Source of the DNA: Diospyros lotus
Lineage: Eukaryota; Streptophyta; Magnoliopsida; Ericales; Ebenaceae
Direction: 5' to 3'
Length of the DNA stretch: 64,000 nt
Assembly: GCF_014633365.1 (NCBI RefSeq)
Contig: NC_068350.1
Location: 3,043,001 to 3,107,000 of the forward strand
The stretch's first letter is position 1; each line of letters begins with the position of its first letter. Made by a program: the position numbers and the translations under genes. Shown piece after piece: positions 24,001 to 35,200 of the stretch. Below the pieces are notes generated by a model. It was given only the letters and a program-made list of their open reading frames with translations. It did no database searches and was not told where the DNA came from.

Positions 24001-25727
24001 TATTCGGAAATTGTATTCGCTAATATGGTAACAAGAAACCCCTTATAGCATATGCCATCGTTTTTCATTCTATACTTTCATCATAGAAGATGGTCGTAAA
24101 AAGGTTATGTTTTCAGTAACAATGTCATGAGTGGTGATTTCTCACCACAGGGAGTATTATGTGTCTTTGTAGTTTTCTGTTTTCCCATTCTTTCAGTTTG
24201 TTTAATAGTAAAATGAAAGGCATGCTACTGGTATGTGAGATAGTTGAAATGAAGCTGAAGCGCTTATCTTTTCTTGAAATTTTAGGCTTTCTCATGCATG
24301 CATAGAGATGTCATACTTATATTATTATGTAATGTCAAGCAGGAAGGCTCAGATATTAAGTGTATTTTTTGTGTAGAAAACTAAAAGGACTGCTGCATCA
24401 AGGAAGCATGCATCTGAGGCTATGAAAGCTTTTTTTCGTGATCCAGCGAATCGTCGCAAGAGAAGCATTGCCATGAAAGGTTTGTTTGTGTGGTCCTAAT
24501 AATTATTCAAGTGTAATAAATAATATTTCAAATTTGAATAATCATTACACTTGTGAGGCATTTATATGCTTCCCCAATCGTACCAAGTTAAGGATCAAAA
24601 TTAAAGTAGGCAACAAACAAATAACTTTCCTAGTCCTTTGAAGTCCCTAAATAAATAGAAATTTAAATAATTAGAACTTTTCAGCCTTGTATGTAGCTGG
24701 GACATCCCCCCCATCCTCTCTCTCAAGTGTAAGAAGGCATATACACGAACTGTATAGTTTACATGTTAATGCCAACAGATAATCAAGGTTATGCTACCAA
24801 GCAGTGCACGGGTGGATCCGGGGGAGGGCTGGCATGGGCTTCAGCCCGTGCCAGCTTCAGCCCCTGCGTAAATATATGTGCAGAATTTTATTGCATATAG
24901 CTTTGAATTCTATTGCATATAGCTATATACATGTGCCTGCTATATACATGCACCATGGAAGAGTTATTTTATTGTATATAGCTATATACAATAAAACTGT
25001 GTGTATAAACATGTGCCAGCCTCAGCCCCTGGATCCGCCCCTGAAGCAGCGTAGTAATATGTAATCAGAGTATTGGGTAGAATAGAAAACCTTTGAGAAG
25101 TGTAACTGTTTGTGCACAGCCAATCTTATGAAGTATCATACCTGGAATTCTCTTCCCTCATCTAATAATGTGTGTTTATTATACATATCAAGATGACTGA
25201 AATCTTTTGATAGAGCTTTTATCGGTGAGTAAGCCGTGTTATGGGCAGGACCCAGGTGCTGCTGCAAGTGTCGTTAAATCATTTCAATAGTCCCTTTGTT
25301 TTTAGGCTCACATAATGTACAGAGAATATGCTGTATGCTTTGCTGAACTTTTGACATCAGGTTTGTTTGTCCAGGAGTGAAATTTTACTGCAGCAATTGT
25401 GGGCGCGAAGGGCATAGAAGCCACTACTGCCCAGAACTTCGCGACAGCTTGACAGACAGACGGTTTAAGTGCCGGTTATGTGGGGAGAGAGGACATAACA
25501 GAAGAACCTGTCCAAATTCAAAGACAACCGGTCCAATAGCCATGGTCACTAGTAGGCTTCATTGTTGCCGAATATGTGGCCAAAGCGGGCATAATCGCCG
25601 AACATGCCATCGTAGAAACAAAGTAAAATCGCTTGTAGGTCGTCACTACAAATGCCGGATGTGCCAAGAGGAAGGGCACAATACGAGGACATGCCCTGGT
25701 AGAAATAGGAACCCCATTGAACAATAG
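21066..25727 (+). CDS. Zinc-knuckle (CCHC x4) protein with DnaJ-like cysteine-rich region
   Basis: Exons: 21066-21233, 21323-21378, 21879-22041, 22194-22282, 23347-23479, 23812-23904, 24377-24479, 25375-25727; all phases fit and give 385 residues. The order is a Ser/Arg-containing N-terminus; then, from residue ~99, a block of CxxC pairs with DnaJ zinc-finger spacing (CPSCRGRG, CTEC, CPQCNGKG, CHQC); then a basic region ~200-268 resembling NUMOD3 nuclease-associated modules (NAKTGLFSKRMKIIHRD, ASEAMKAFFRDPANRRKRS); then four CCHC zinc knuckles of C-x2-C-x4-H-x4-C form (CSNCGREGHRSHYC, CRLCGERGHNRRTC, CRICGQSGHNRRTC, CRMCQEEGHNTRTC). The combination suggests a nucleic-acid-binding protein. The N-terminus could be an organelle transit peptide, but this is inference. 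Introns 1 and 2 begin almost directly with (TC)n tracts. Intron 2 carries a LINE scrap and intron 7 a hAT-like element. I know similar plant proteins only as uncharacterised. Confidence 0.9.
21236..21264. repeat. (TC)n microsatellite next to intron 1 donor
   Basis: A CT dinucleotide run starts 2-3 bases after the donor of intron 1 of the zinc-knuckle gene. A second run of the same kind lies at 21383-21409, just after the intron 2 donor. Confidence 0.9.
21383..21409. repeat. (TC)n microsatellite next to intron 2 donor
   Basis: A CT dinucleotide run begins about 5 bases after the intron 2 donor. It mirrors the tract at intron 1. Confidence 0.9.
21466..21616 (+). mobile_element. RTE-type LINE 3'-end fragment in zinc-knuckle intron 2
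   Basis: The fragment translates in part to RARGRPRKIWWETL, matching the C-terminal [13 protein letters not shown] block of the LINE at 37692-40567. It ends in a TTGTTGTTG-rich tail typical of plant RTE elements. It lies in the same orientation as the host gene, is interrupted by stops and is about 150 bp long. It is a dead 5'-truncated copy. Confidence 0.75.
22982..23002. repeat. (TC)n microsatellite
   Basis: A CT dinucleotide run in intron 4 of the zinc-knuckle gene. Confidence 0.85.
24807..25043. mobile_element. Short hAT-like non-autonomous element with 8-bp target duplication
   Basis: The left end CACGGGTGGATCCGGGGG and the reverse complement of the right end CAGGGGCGGATCCAGGGG form imperfect inverted repeats. 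The 8-bp flanks AAGCAGTG (24799-24806) and AAGCAGCG (25044-25051) differ at one base, as expected of an aged hAT target duplication. The 237-bp interior holds repeats of TTGCATATAGCT/TATATACATG and no gene. It sits in intron 7 of the zinc-knuckle gene, between exons ending at 24479 and starting at 25375. Related termini are seen at 56359-57297. Confidence 0.8.
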
Positions 25728-28700
25728 CTCCAAAAGCCTTATCAAATGATCATCTTTTTGTCCAGATGTATTGCTGGAAACTGGGTTAGAATTTGTGATT
25801 GTTTCTGGTTAATGTGGTCTTCAAAGCAAGTTGGAGGATAGGGTACTTCTAGCCTGGGAAGTAGAATCATATCTTCCTTGTGATGTACACAACAACACAT
25901 GCCTTGATTCCATTAGGGGTCGTCTGCATAACTTTTTGTGTCCATCATATCATATTTTTAAGGGTTAACACTAAATTTTCTTGGATCTTTCACCTTTTGT
26001 TGCAAATTCCTTTATTTTTATTCATCGTTTTTTTGTGTATTTATGTAGCACACATTTAAGACTTACGATTGTTGTTAATATTGTATTTTATTTAGGTAGC
26101 GTACTTATGATTGTTATTAATATTATATTTTATTTAGGTAATATTTATTAAATTTAGCAAGATAAAAGAGTATCAAGTTCAAGATAGTTTTCAGATCAAG
26201 ATATAGAATGGTCAAGATAAAATTGAGAAGTATATTAATTTTTTTATCAAACTGTTTGTTAAATTTTTTGAAATCCAGTAAATGACACATGCGTCATTTT
26301 TTTTTTCTTAGATGTAAAGATTAAGATATGTTTATCTTGAGGGGAATGAGAGATATGCATATCTTGAAAAATCAAGATAAGAGATCATAAGATAGTTTTC
26401 ACAATACTGGTCAGATAAAGTTAACTAACATACATTTCATATTTTAATTTTTTCACCTTATATCTTGATTAACAAACGTCCTGCTAGTTAATATATGACC
26501 CCCATAATTCAATATTTCTGAATTTTTAATTTGATAAATTACATCAAAACTATTATAATTTTGTCCTTATATAAATAACTAATTTTACTTTTCTTAAGCA
26601 AAATATAAAAGATATTCTCAAAAATTGAAATAGATTATTTGCTATATAATGGAATAGATTTTGCATTAATAACATTAGTTTTTTTTTACAAAAATTACAA
26701 AAAAAAATTAAAAAATGAATTGTTAAATTAAAATATATAATAACGTGAAAATTTTCAATTTTAACTAAGCAATTATGACTGATATCTTTTTTAACGTTAT
26801 CTAACAACATTTTAATTTTATTAACGTTAATTTTTAATTGAAATAATCTCACACAATCACAACATGACCTATATAGTTATAATTTATTTATTTTTGAAAT
26901 ATAATAATAACATATTTAATTATTTTTAAAATACAATAACCATATATCTGCCACCTGTAAGTTTATACTCTTGTAGGTTGTGTGCCTCTCATAAACAAGT
27001 ACGCAATAGCCTATAAAGGCCAAACCTTTATTTTCTCTTTGAAATTTTATCATTTTTTTAAGCTTTAAGTTTGACCTATTAAATATTTAATTTTTATAAT
27101 TTATACTTATTAACTACCTAATATGATAAAATAATGTGTCAATTACACTGAGATGAGCTAGAAAAAAAAAAAAATTATCGGAACTGATTTTTCCTTTTGC
27201 CTTCTCATTTGTCTTCGGTTATTGTCTATGATTTTATCTTTTGTCTCTCGTCAATCGGAATGAAAGAATTGAATCTCCCGTCAACCGTTATCATTTTGAT
27301 CGATCTTAACCTTTCATCTTTACTTTGATTGACGACTCGTGACCTACTCATTCTTTCATTTCTCTGATTGATAACCGTAATTGACCTACTTGTTCCCTTC
27401 TTCTTTACTTTGATTGACGGCTCATAACCGATCCACCATTCCTTATCTTATTTGCTTTGATTAACGACTTACAAATCACAATCGATCCACTATTCTCTTT
27501 CCTCTTTACTTCGACTAATGACCCACCATTTCTCGTCCTCTTTGCTCTAAACAGTGAGCCACACTTGTGTTTATAAATATGTATATATATATTTTGGTTT
27601 TTTTATTAAATATTTGGTTACTTTTTAAATTTTTAATAATACATTTATTACATGTTTAATACTGACTGTATAATTGAATAATTAATAAATATAAATTATA
27701 AAAATTAAATATTTAATAATTTAAAATTAAAAATTTAAAAAATAAATAGTCTTTTATGTAAATCTCAAGAGAGAAAATATAGGTTTGCCCGCCTTTAAAA
27801 GACAACCTTTTAAGGATGCATTCTCTCATTTATGATTGGTACCATAAAAGTTTTTAAGATGGATTTGTGTGCCCGATATTGACCATAATTTAATTGGGAT
27901 GGTATTTTTTTAATATTGACTCGTCTAGGTTGTGTTCCAGTAAAAACAATTTCAATGGGAGTTGTTATCCGAGGTGCCATTTTTGTAATTGTCGAAATGA
28001 CACCCCAGAATACAAAATTTTCACTCCAACGGAACTAGCATATGAAGTTACAAAATGACAACAATCCTCCTTCGATGCTATTTTCATAACTTTGGAGAAA
28101 GAAAAAAGAAGATTGCATTTGCCAACGGTAAAAAATTCAATGGATATATTTGACATTATATATATGTATATATTTACTTGAAACAAGGGAGCTGAGACAG
28201 AACAAGAGAGAACCAGCGATTGACCAGCAAGGCAGCGAGCGACAAAGGGTCGGAGCTGAAGAGTGACAGAGCGAGAAGAAGGCAAGGGCGAGTAATGCTG
28301 AGCGAGACGACCTGCAAGAGCGAGGGAGAGGCGACAATCAATGAGGGAGAGGGAGAGACAATGATCAATAAAGACGAGCCATGAGGGCATGAGGCAAGAG
28401 ACACGAAGAAGAAGGTTCTGGAGATGGAAATGTGGAGGTTTCTATATATTATATATATAATTATTTTTATTTTAATTAATTAATTATTAAAATATAATTA
28501 TTTTTATGTAAAATTTTAATTATATTTTTTAATAAAAAATATTAAAATAACACTTGCCATTGGAGCATATATAGGATTCAGTGCCAGAATACTATTTAAG
28601 ATTACAAATCGATAATTTAGCACCCAAAATAGCAACTCCTTTGAAGATGCTGAATGGGGGATGCATTTACAACAGTCCGGTTGCGGCTCCTCTTCCGCTG

Positions 28701-28931
28701 CCGGAGCACCGACCGGCGTCGATAAGGAGGAGGTTCGAGCCGACCATTCGAGGATTAGAATCGGCAAATTGTTTTGTTCGTGTAACTAATTAACCGGGCA
28801 ATTTCTTGGTTGCCTTGTAGTTTATATCTGATATGGTTATGACTAGTGTCTGATATGAGCTGAATAATCTGTCGAATATATGCCATAAATTGAGAAGCTC
28901 GCTTAGATTTTGAGTCTGGAGCTGATGAGTG
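25728..28931. other. Intergenic spacer with repeats
   Basis: This holds the zinc-knuckle 3' untranslated region (to roughly 25900), then AT-rich sequence. A tandem duplication of about 42 bp (GATTGTTGTTAATATTGTAT and its diverged repeat) lies at 26062-26144. A possible transposon with recurrent TCAAGATA motifs lies at about 25917-26482, but its ends are unconvincing. An imperfect tandem array lies at 27250-27550. A purine-rich GAGAGAGGC region at 28190-28400 gives low-complexity frames. A GC-richer patch at 28660-28760 has short frames on both strands that I do not recognise. No gene is called. Confidence 0.55.
27250..27550. repeat. Imperfect tandem array, unit about 65-85 bp
   Basis: Variants of CTTTACTTTGATTGACG followed by ACTCGTGACC...GATCCACTATTC recur about four times (near 27320, 27405, 27458 and 27505), with substantial divergence. 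No coding frame is present. Confidence 0.55.
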
Positions 28932-30692
28932 ATGGTTATAGGCCTTGGATTGAAATTCAAGTCCTGGCCGTCCAGAATACTATACCCAAAGCACTACCAT
29001 TCTCTTCTTTCAGCAGATCGGAATCTCATTTCTCTACTGAAATCTTGCAAACAAGCCTCTGAAACCTCTCAAATCCATGGCTTACTGGTAAAGTCAGGCC
29101 TGGACTTGGTGCCTTTCACATTGAGCAAGCTTCTTGCATCCTCTGTACTGGTGAGCATAGACCATGCAGCTTCAATCTTCAAGCACATTCAAAACCCTAG
29201 TCTTTTCATGTTCAATACCATGCTCAGGGGTTATTCAATTTGCGATGATCCAGAAAAAGCTTTTTTGCTGTACAATTACATGAGGGCTCAAAACATTTTG
29301 TTAGATCAGTTCTCTTTTGTATCAACCCTCAAATCTTGTTCTAGGTTGTGTGCTACTTGGAAGGGTCAGGGGATTCATTCAGTTGTTGTAAGATCTGGGC
29401 ATGATCTGTTTGTCAATGTAAATAATGCTTTATTGCACTTCTATTGTGTTTGTGGGGAAATTGGAGATACCCGTCAGATGTTTGATGAATTTCCCCAAAG
29501 AGATTTGGTTTCTTGGAATACTCTAATGGGTGGATATCTTCATGCATCTCAACCCTCTGTGGTTATAGATTTGTTCAGGCAGTTGCATAGGGACACCATG
29601 AGAATTGGTGCCTGTACGATCTTGAGTGCTTTATCGGCTGTTGGTCATGTGGGGAATATTCTGGGAGGAGAATCTTTTCATGGCTATTGCATCAAGACTG
29701 GATTTTGCTTGGATTTGAACGTGGCTACTGCGATGATTGCAATGTATGGAAAAATTGGTCTTATTGATTCAGGAAGAAGAATTTTCAATGAAGTTCCTGC
29801 GAAGGATATTGTCTTGTGGAACTGTTTAATCGATGGGTATGCTAAAAGTGGCTTATTAGAAGAATCACTAGCTTTACTACAAACATTGAAACTTGAACAA
29901 CTGAAACCAAATTCATCTACATTGGCTGGTTTGCTTTCAGCCTGTGCTGCCTCTGGAGCTCTGGCTGTAGGGCAATCCATACATAACTACGTGGATGTGG
30001 AACAACCCGGGTTAGATGCAGTTCTTGGCACCGCTCTGGTAGATATGTACTGCAAATCTGGCATGCTGGATAAGGCCATCGAGGTATTTGACAGAATTGA
30101 GAGCAAAGACGTAAAATCTTGGACAGCCATGATCTCGGGTTTTGGGATGCATGGACAAGCCAAAAATGCCATTGCATTCTTTCAGAGGATGAAGGAGGAA
30201 GGTCATAGACCCAATGAAGTCACTTTCTTGGCAGTTTTGAGTGCTTGTAGCCATGCTGGGCTGGTGAAAGAAGGGATGAGCTGTTTTGAGAGCATGGTTC
30301 AAGATTATGGCTTTACACCTAAGGCTGAACACTATGGATGTATTGTTGATCTCTTGGGTCGTGCCGGGTTGCTGGAGGAAGCATATAAACTGATTGAGGG
30401 TTTGACCATTGAAGCCGATGCTACTGCATGGCGTACATTGCTTGCAGCGTGCAGAGTGCACGGCAATGTTTCTTTGGGGAAGCATGTGAAGAAACTGTTA
30501 GAGAATATATTTGAAGAACATCCGGCTGATTCAATCGTTCTCTTGAGTACTTGTGCTATTGCGGGGAGGCTTCCTGACAACGTAAGCATGCAGGAGATAA
30601 AGGAAGGAAGAATAGGGAAAAGTTCTGAGTCCATGCTGATTGAATTGAAGGAAGCTGGATGTAGCAGCATTGAGGTGGAGAATCAAAGGTGA
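28932..30692 (+). CDS. PLS-class pentatricopeptide repeat protein (E type), intronless
   Basis: An RNA-binding helical-repeat protein, expected in mitochondria or plastids, where PLS-class members specify sites of RNA editing or processing. A single open frame of 586 residues starts at ATG 28932 (a GTG precedes it in frame at 28929). It shows about a dozen P, L and S repeats, for example FMFNTMLRGYSICDDPEKAF, VSWNTLMGGYLHASQPSVV, VLWNCLIDGYAKSGLLEESL, KSWTAMISGFGMHGQAKNAI and GTALVDMYCKSGMLDKAIEVF. The C-terminus carries an E-like domain (ATAWRTLLAACRVHGNV) ending shortly after GCSSIEVENQR, with no DYW deaminase domain. Such E-type proteins usually need a DYW partner in trans. The N-terminus (MVIGLGLKFKSWPSRILYPK) is basic and Asp/Glu-poor, as in transit peptides. 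By memory it resembles At1g26900, but orthology is not certain. Just downstream lies a decayed piece of the zinc-knuckle gene. Confidence 0.93.
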   Translation: MVIGLGLKFKSWPSRILYPKHYHSLLSADRNLISLLKSCKQASETSQIHGLLVKSGLDLVPFTLSKLLASSVLVSIDHAASIFKHIQNPSLFMFNTMLRGYSICDDPEKAFLLYNYMRAQNILLDQFSFVSTLKSCSRLCATWKGQGIHSVVVRSGHDLFVNVNNALLHFYCVCGEIGDTRQMFDEFPQRDLVSWNTLMGGYLHASQPSVVIDLFRQLHRDTMRIGACTILSALSAVGHVGNILGGESFHGYCIKTGFCLDLNVATAMIAMYGKIGLIDSGRRIFNEVPAKDIVLWNCLIDGYAKSGLLEESLALLQTLKLEQLKPNSSTLAGLLSACAASGALAVGQSIHNYVDVEQPGLDAVLGTALVDMYCKSGMLDKAIEVFDRIESKDVKSWTAMISGFGMHGQAKNAIAFFQRMKEEGHRPNEVTFLAVLSACSHAGLVKEGMSCFESMVQDYGFTPKAEHYGCIVDLLGRAGLLEEAYKLIEGLTIEADATAWRTLLAACRVHGNVSLGKHVKKLLENIFEEHPADSIVLLSTCAIAGRLPDNVSMQEIKEGRIGKSSESMLIELKEAGCSSIEVENQR

Positions 30693-32246
30693 TAGCAGAG
30701 TTGGGAAGGAGTAAGGCCTCAAGTGTGTTCAGCTCATGAAACGCCAGTAACTTCAAAGATCATCAGTCTTTTGGCTTGTTAACCAGTTTTCAGGAGATGA
30801 TCTTAAAAACAGCGATGCAAAACAACTGGTTCAAAAGCCGCTGTCACTAGTAGGCATCAATGTTGCCGGAGGACTAATTGCCGAACATGGCATGGGCATC
30901 GCAGAACAGGAGTTAAATCAGATGCTGAAAACACAAGGAAGAAAGGCAGTTCAGTTTTGCTCCCAGAGATCGTGTCTACAAATGCAAGATGTGCCTGTGC
31001 CTGGAAGAAGGGCACAATATAGTTAAAGGACATTGCCCAAGTAGAAACAGGGACCCCATTGAACAATAGCTCCAAAGCCTGATCATATGTCATCATCTTT
31101 TTGTTCAGATGTATGGCTCAAAACTGGGTTAGAATTGCGATTGTTTCTTGGTGATGTAATGTGTCCTTATGCATCATTCTAGTATGGGAAATAGAGTTGA
31201 ATTTATTGTGAGTTCATTATATTCTTTACCATAAGAGTTGTCCGTTATTGAGTTTGAATTGAGTTCTAACTTGAGATGAAATTTCAAATTTATGAGTTTA
31301 GGGTTTTATTTTGAGAGATTTTTAAGGCCATTACCAGAAGTTAAGTATTATTATGTGGCATTTTGACGGTTTGGATGGTAATGGCTAATGTGGCCACAAC
31401 TTTGGAAAATCCTAATTTATGAATTTTTTATAATAATTATCCTTAAAGTTTGATATAATTGTAAAAATCACCTTTATATATTTGAAAAAGCAATAATCTA
31501 TTTTGTTATTAAATAAAGGGACAAAATGACAATTTTACTCTTGCTTTTCTCTCATATTTTTTTCTTTAATTTTACAAAAATATATAAAAAAACTAATGGT
31601 CATTTATACATGATCGCTAAGTATTTAAGTTTAAAGATAAAAGATGAAGAGATAATAATAAAGATCAACCTTGATCATTTAAGTTTATAATAAAAAAAAA
31701 AATTACTATTATTATTATTCTATTGTTCAAATTTAAAATAAGGATGTTAAGTCACCAAGAGAGAAAGAAAGAGACTTAATAATAAAGAGAAATAAAAATT
31801 AAAAAAAATGAGAAAAAGTTTTTATATATAAAAGTATTCTGATCATTTTTAATATTTAATTGAAGTTAATTAATAATAAAAAAAATTACAATGTAATATT
31901 AATTTTGGAGTATTTGTTGTATTTTTTAAATCATTCTTTCAGTTATTTTAAATTTAAAAAATACAGCATGTCATTTATTTAATTATTTTAAAAATATAAT
32001 AATTAAATTTTCTTATGGAATAGATAAATACCGAAAAGGCATTATTGGCATTATCTTGACTTTATTTAAAATTTTAATGTATAAGAAAATATAAAAGGAT
32101 TCTCCCGGTTGAATTTGGGCTGCCAACGGCGCCGTCCATCGCTACAAAGTAGCCGCCCGTTCTGAAAATTATCGTCTCCCGTCCGGCACAGAGAGAGAGA
32201 GAGGAGGCTACACTTGGGGTTGGTGATTACGGCATCGTCACCGGCG
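30693..32246. other. Intergenic spacer holding a pseudogene fragment and AT-rich DNA
   Basis: Apart from the pseudogene fragment at 30818-31195, this is AT-rich and non-coding. The final 150 bp (32100-32246) are GC-richer and contain a GAGAGAGAGAG tract. They are probably the promoter and 5' leader of the DUF1664 gene. Confidence 0.6.
30818..31195 (+). pseudogene. Decayed duplicate of the zinc-knuckle gene 3' end
   Basis: This stretch aligns with the last exon and 3' untranslated region of the zinc-knuckle gene (about 25528-25830). Shared blocks include GTCACTAGTAGGC, GAAGAAGGGCACAATA/GAGGAAGGGCACAATA, AACCCCATTGAACAATAGCT and CATCTTTTTGTTCAGATGTA/CATCTTTTTGTCCAGATGTA. The copy has substitutions, deletions and an insertion of about 40 bp, so the zinc knuckles are broken. 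Only the terminal part is present; upstream exons are absent. It lies some 5.3 kb from the source in the same orientation, which suggests a local segmental duplication later eroded. Confidence 0.88.
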
Positions 32247-35200
32247 ATGGCGACGCAAACTGGCGTAGGTTTATCTAAGATCCTCGTATTGTGTGGAGCA
32301 GGTATATATATCAAATTTCTTATTGATCTCCATCTGACTGCACTCTTTAACTGAGATACGTCTCTGTACAGGCTACACTGGTACAGTGCTGCTTCAAGAC
32401 CGCAAATTATCCGACTTGTTGGGCCAACTTCAGGTCAATCAGCTTTTAAATTTACTTCAGTCAGTTTTCCTGTTGCTCGACTGCAGCTCGGATCGCCATT
32501 CTCAATTACTGAAACTGCAAAGACTTGCCTCGTTTATTATTTATCTTATTTTTCTAAATGTGTACGGATTTCGGGGGGTGAATTTGGCGATTCGGATTTC
32601 TTTGACTTATTTTGACGGTCTGGTTGTTTTTTGATCGGGCAGACTGTAGTGAAAGGATTGGAAAAGAATGGGGACTCATCGGAGGCTGACTCTGACCATT
32701 CTGATGCCATTGCTGCTCAGGTAAGCTTATCAATGTTAGACGGCAGTTAAGCTACGCTGTGCACCAGTTGTTTATTTCATGTCTGGTGTTGGTTTTATTA
32801 CTATATTGATTTTACTTTTCCTTGCGTTGATGCTATTATAATTATTAATTTTATCTGCAAGTATCGCGTGCTGGAATCTTGCAGGAAGCTCTATTTTTCT
32901 AAATATTTTTATCTAGAGTAAAAAGGGGGGGAAAATGAAAGAGGCATAAGGGGCTGTGTGTTGCGTTATTCAAGCAACTCTCTCTTACCCCTGTGAAATT
33001 ATTATCGACATTAAAGGGAAAAAATGATGTGAACGAGAGGAAAAAGAGTGAAAAACAAGCTTTTGTTGGCATAGTATTGACAACCATCTTTTGGAAGGAT
33101 AATATTCCATGACATATGGCGAATTAAAGGGAACAACCTGAAGTTGTTTGTTTCTTTAAGATCTTTGAACTCCTTTACTCTAAGCTCAATGGAGATAATT
33201 GTATAAATCCTAGATGATTATGTAAACAGAATGCAATTTAGGATGAACTTTTCTTGAGGCATGACTTCAGTCATGTGCCTTGTATTTTAATCCAAAGCCT
33301 ACCCGAATTTGATTAATGTGCAGGCAAACAGTGGCTAGAATATGGATTTCAAATCCAAATTTTATGAGTGCTGCTCAATTTTTGGGGGGCTAGAAACTGA
33401 TTTATTTTATGTTGATTGGTAAAAAGTGCTACATGGAAATGTTCTTTTCCAATATATTCCTATTGTTGATTTGAGAGAGTTAAAGCATGGGAGGTATATT
33501 ATTTTTCATCCAACGTACTTTTGTCACTGAGATAGATGCTATACTTTCTTGAATTTTTGCCTAATAATTGTACAGGTGCGTCGATTAGCAATGGAGGTCC
33601 GACAACTGGCTTCATCAAGACAGATAACCATTTTGGATGGGAATTCTAGCCTAATGGGTACCTATCTGCATACTTGAATAACTACTTAAAATAATCTATT
33701 TGTGGCTCAAAATTGCATGTACTGTACTCACCATGATCTCCAATTATGACTTCTACTTCCTTTTGTCTACGTTGCAAAAATTGGTCATATCTACCCTATA
33801 TGTTGATATTGTTTTGGCCTCTACTCATTGCATTTTTCTTGTTGATTTTTTGCATTCCCCCCCACACCCCTTCTCCAGGTAACATGACATCTCTTGCTGT
33901 GCCAGTTGCTACCTTGGGAGCATTGGGCTATGGGTACATGTGGTGGAAGGTGTGGTAATTGGTTAAGAGATTGTTCCCCCTAGTTTATCCATTCATTGTT
34001 CCCCTAGTTTAAGGCATGTTATTATTGTTGCTACCTTGCCTATTTTAATTGACTTCTACCTGTCCTCTCACATATTGATATTTGCAAGTTCCTCTTTCCC
34101 CCCAGACCTAGCCCCCCAGATATGTTGTTAAATTTCTTTTTACCAAAGGTGGTGCACATGGATATCAGTTTATGTTTGGAAAAGTATGCTAAATCTGCAA
34201 TTCAAAAAACTATTGTTTTCTTTCTTTCATCTTAATTTTCAGGGTATTTCATTCTCGGACCTTATGTATGTGACAAAGCGTAATATGGAAAATGCTGTTT
34301 CAAACCTCACAAAACATCTGGAGCATGTGTCTGAGGCCCTTGCTGTAAGTTCCAATTTTATCACTTCATTTTTTAGTTTATTAATATATGTTTTCTGTGT
34401 TTGAGAGATTAAGTAATATCTAAGAAACACACACTCTTTGCAGGGTGACTCATTGGCTAGACATTATAGGGACAGACATACATGCAAACATGTACATGTC
34501 ACGAACACATTGAAACACACCTAACTTGTGTGCCCGAACTAGATAAACCTGTTCCTAAATTGAATACATGCTGGGTCTCAAGCTTGTGTTCTTCCTCTTC
34601 TCTCTCTTGGTCACCTTGGTTCTCCCTTTCAATCTTTGGCTAAGCAATGTTATCCAGGAAGTAATGGGAAGAACAGGAGAAGTATTTATGGAGAATAGTT
34701 AATCATCACTTTCATATTGATTATATTATCCAGGGTTTTACTATCAGGATCTGACACTTTTTGACAATTGAGTGCATGAAGAGGTAGAATTAACAAATAA
34801 TATGAAAAGTTGGTTGGCCGGTTGGTATTATATTTCTGCTAGGTAATTGATTGATTCATAAAATTATTCATTTTAATTTATGTTTGGGCTAAACCCACAG
34901 TCAAAGACTCAAAATGTCAATTGCCGTGGTGAAAACTAGAGTTGAAGCTGCACCAGACTAATTGTATTTGTCTTGGGTTCAGCTTGTCAATCTATTAAAT
35001 CCTATCAAAATAATTTATAGCAAATCCCTAATTTTCACTTTACTTATATTTCTGGATGTACCACCAAGACCTGAAACTTTAGAGGATTGAATGCATCAAG
35101 AGGAAGAATTAACAAATAATGTGGATAGTTGGTTGACCTGCCAATGTCATATTTCTGCTAGGTAACTGATTGATTTGTAAAATTACCCTATTAAATTTAA

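Noticed and set aside
25917..26482. Possible transposon with TCAAGATA motifs
   Set aside because: The candidate ends (GGGGTCGTCTGCATAAC and a reversed GGACGTTTGTTAATC) match too poorly, and no target duplication was found.
28137..28404. Three overlapping minus-strand frames rich in Ser and Leu
   Set aside because: They translate a purine-rich GAGAGGC tract and have no domain or conserved pattern.
28581..28793. 70-83 codon frames on both strands upstream of the PPR gene
   Set aside because: Composition is ordinary but no family was recognised, and neither strand has supporting splice or promoter context.
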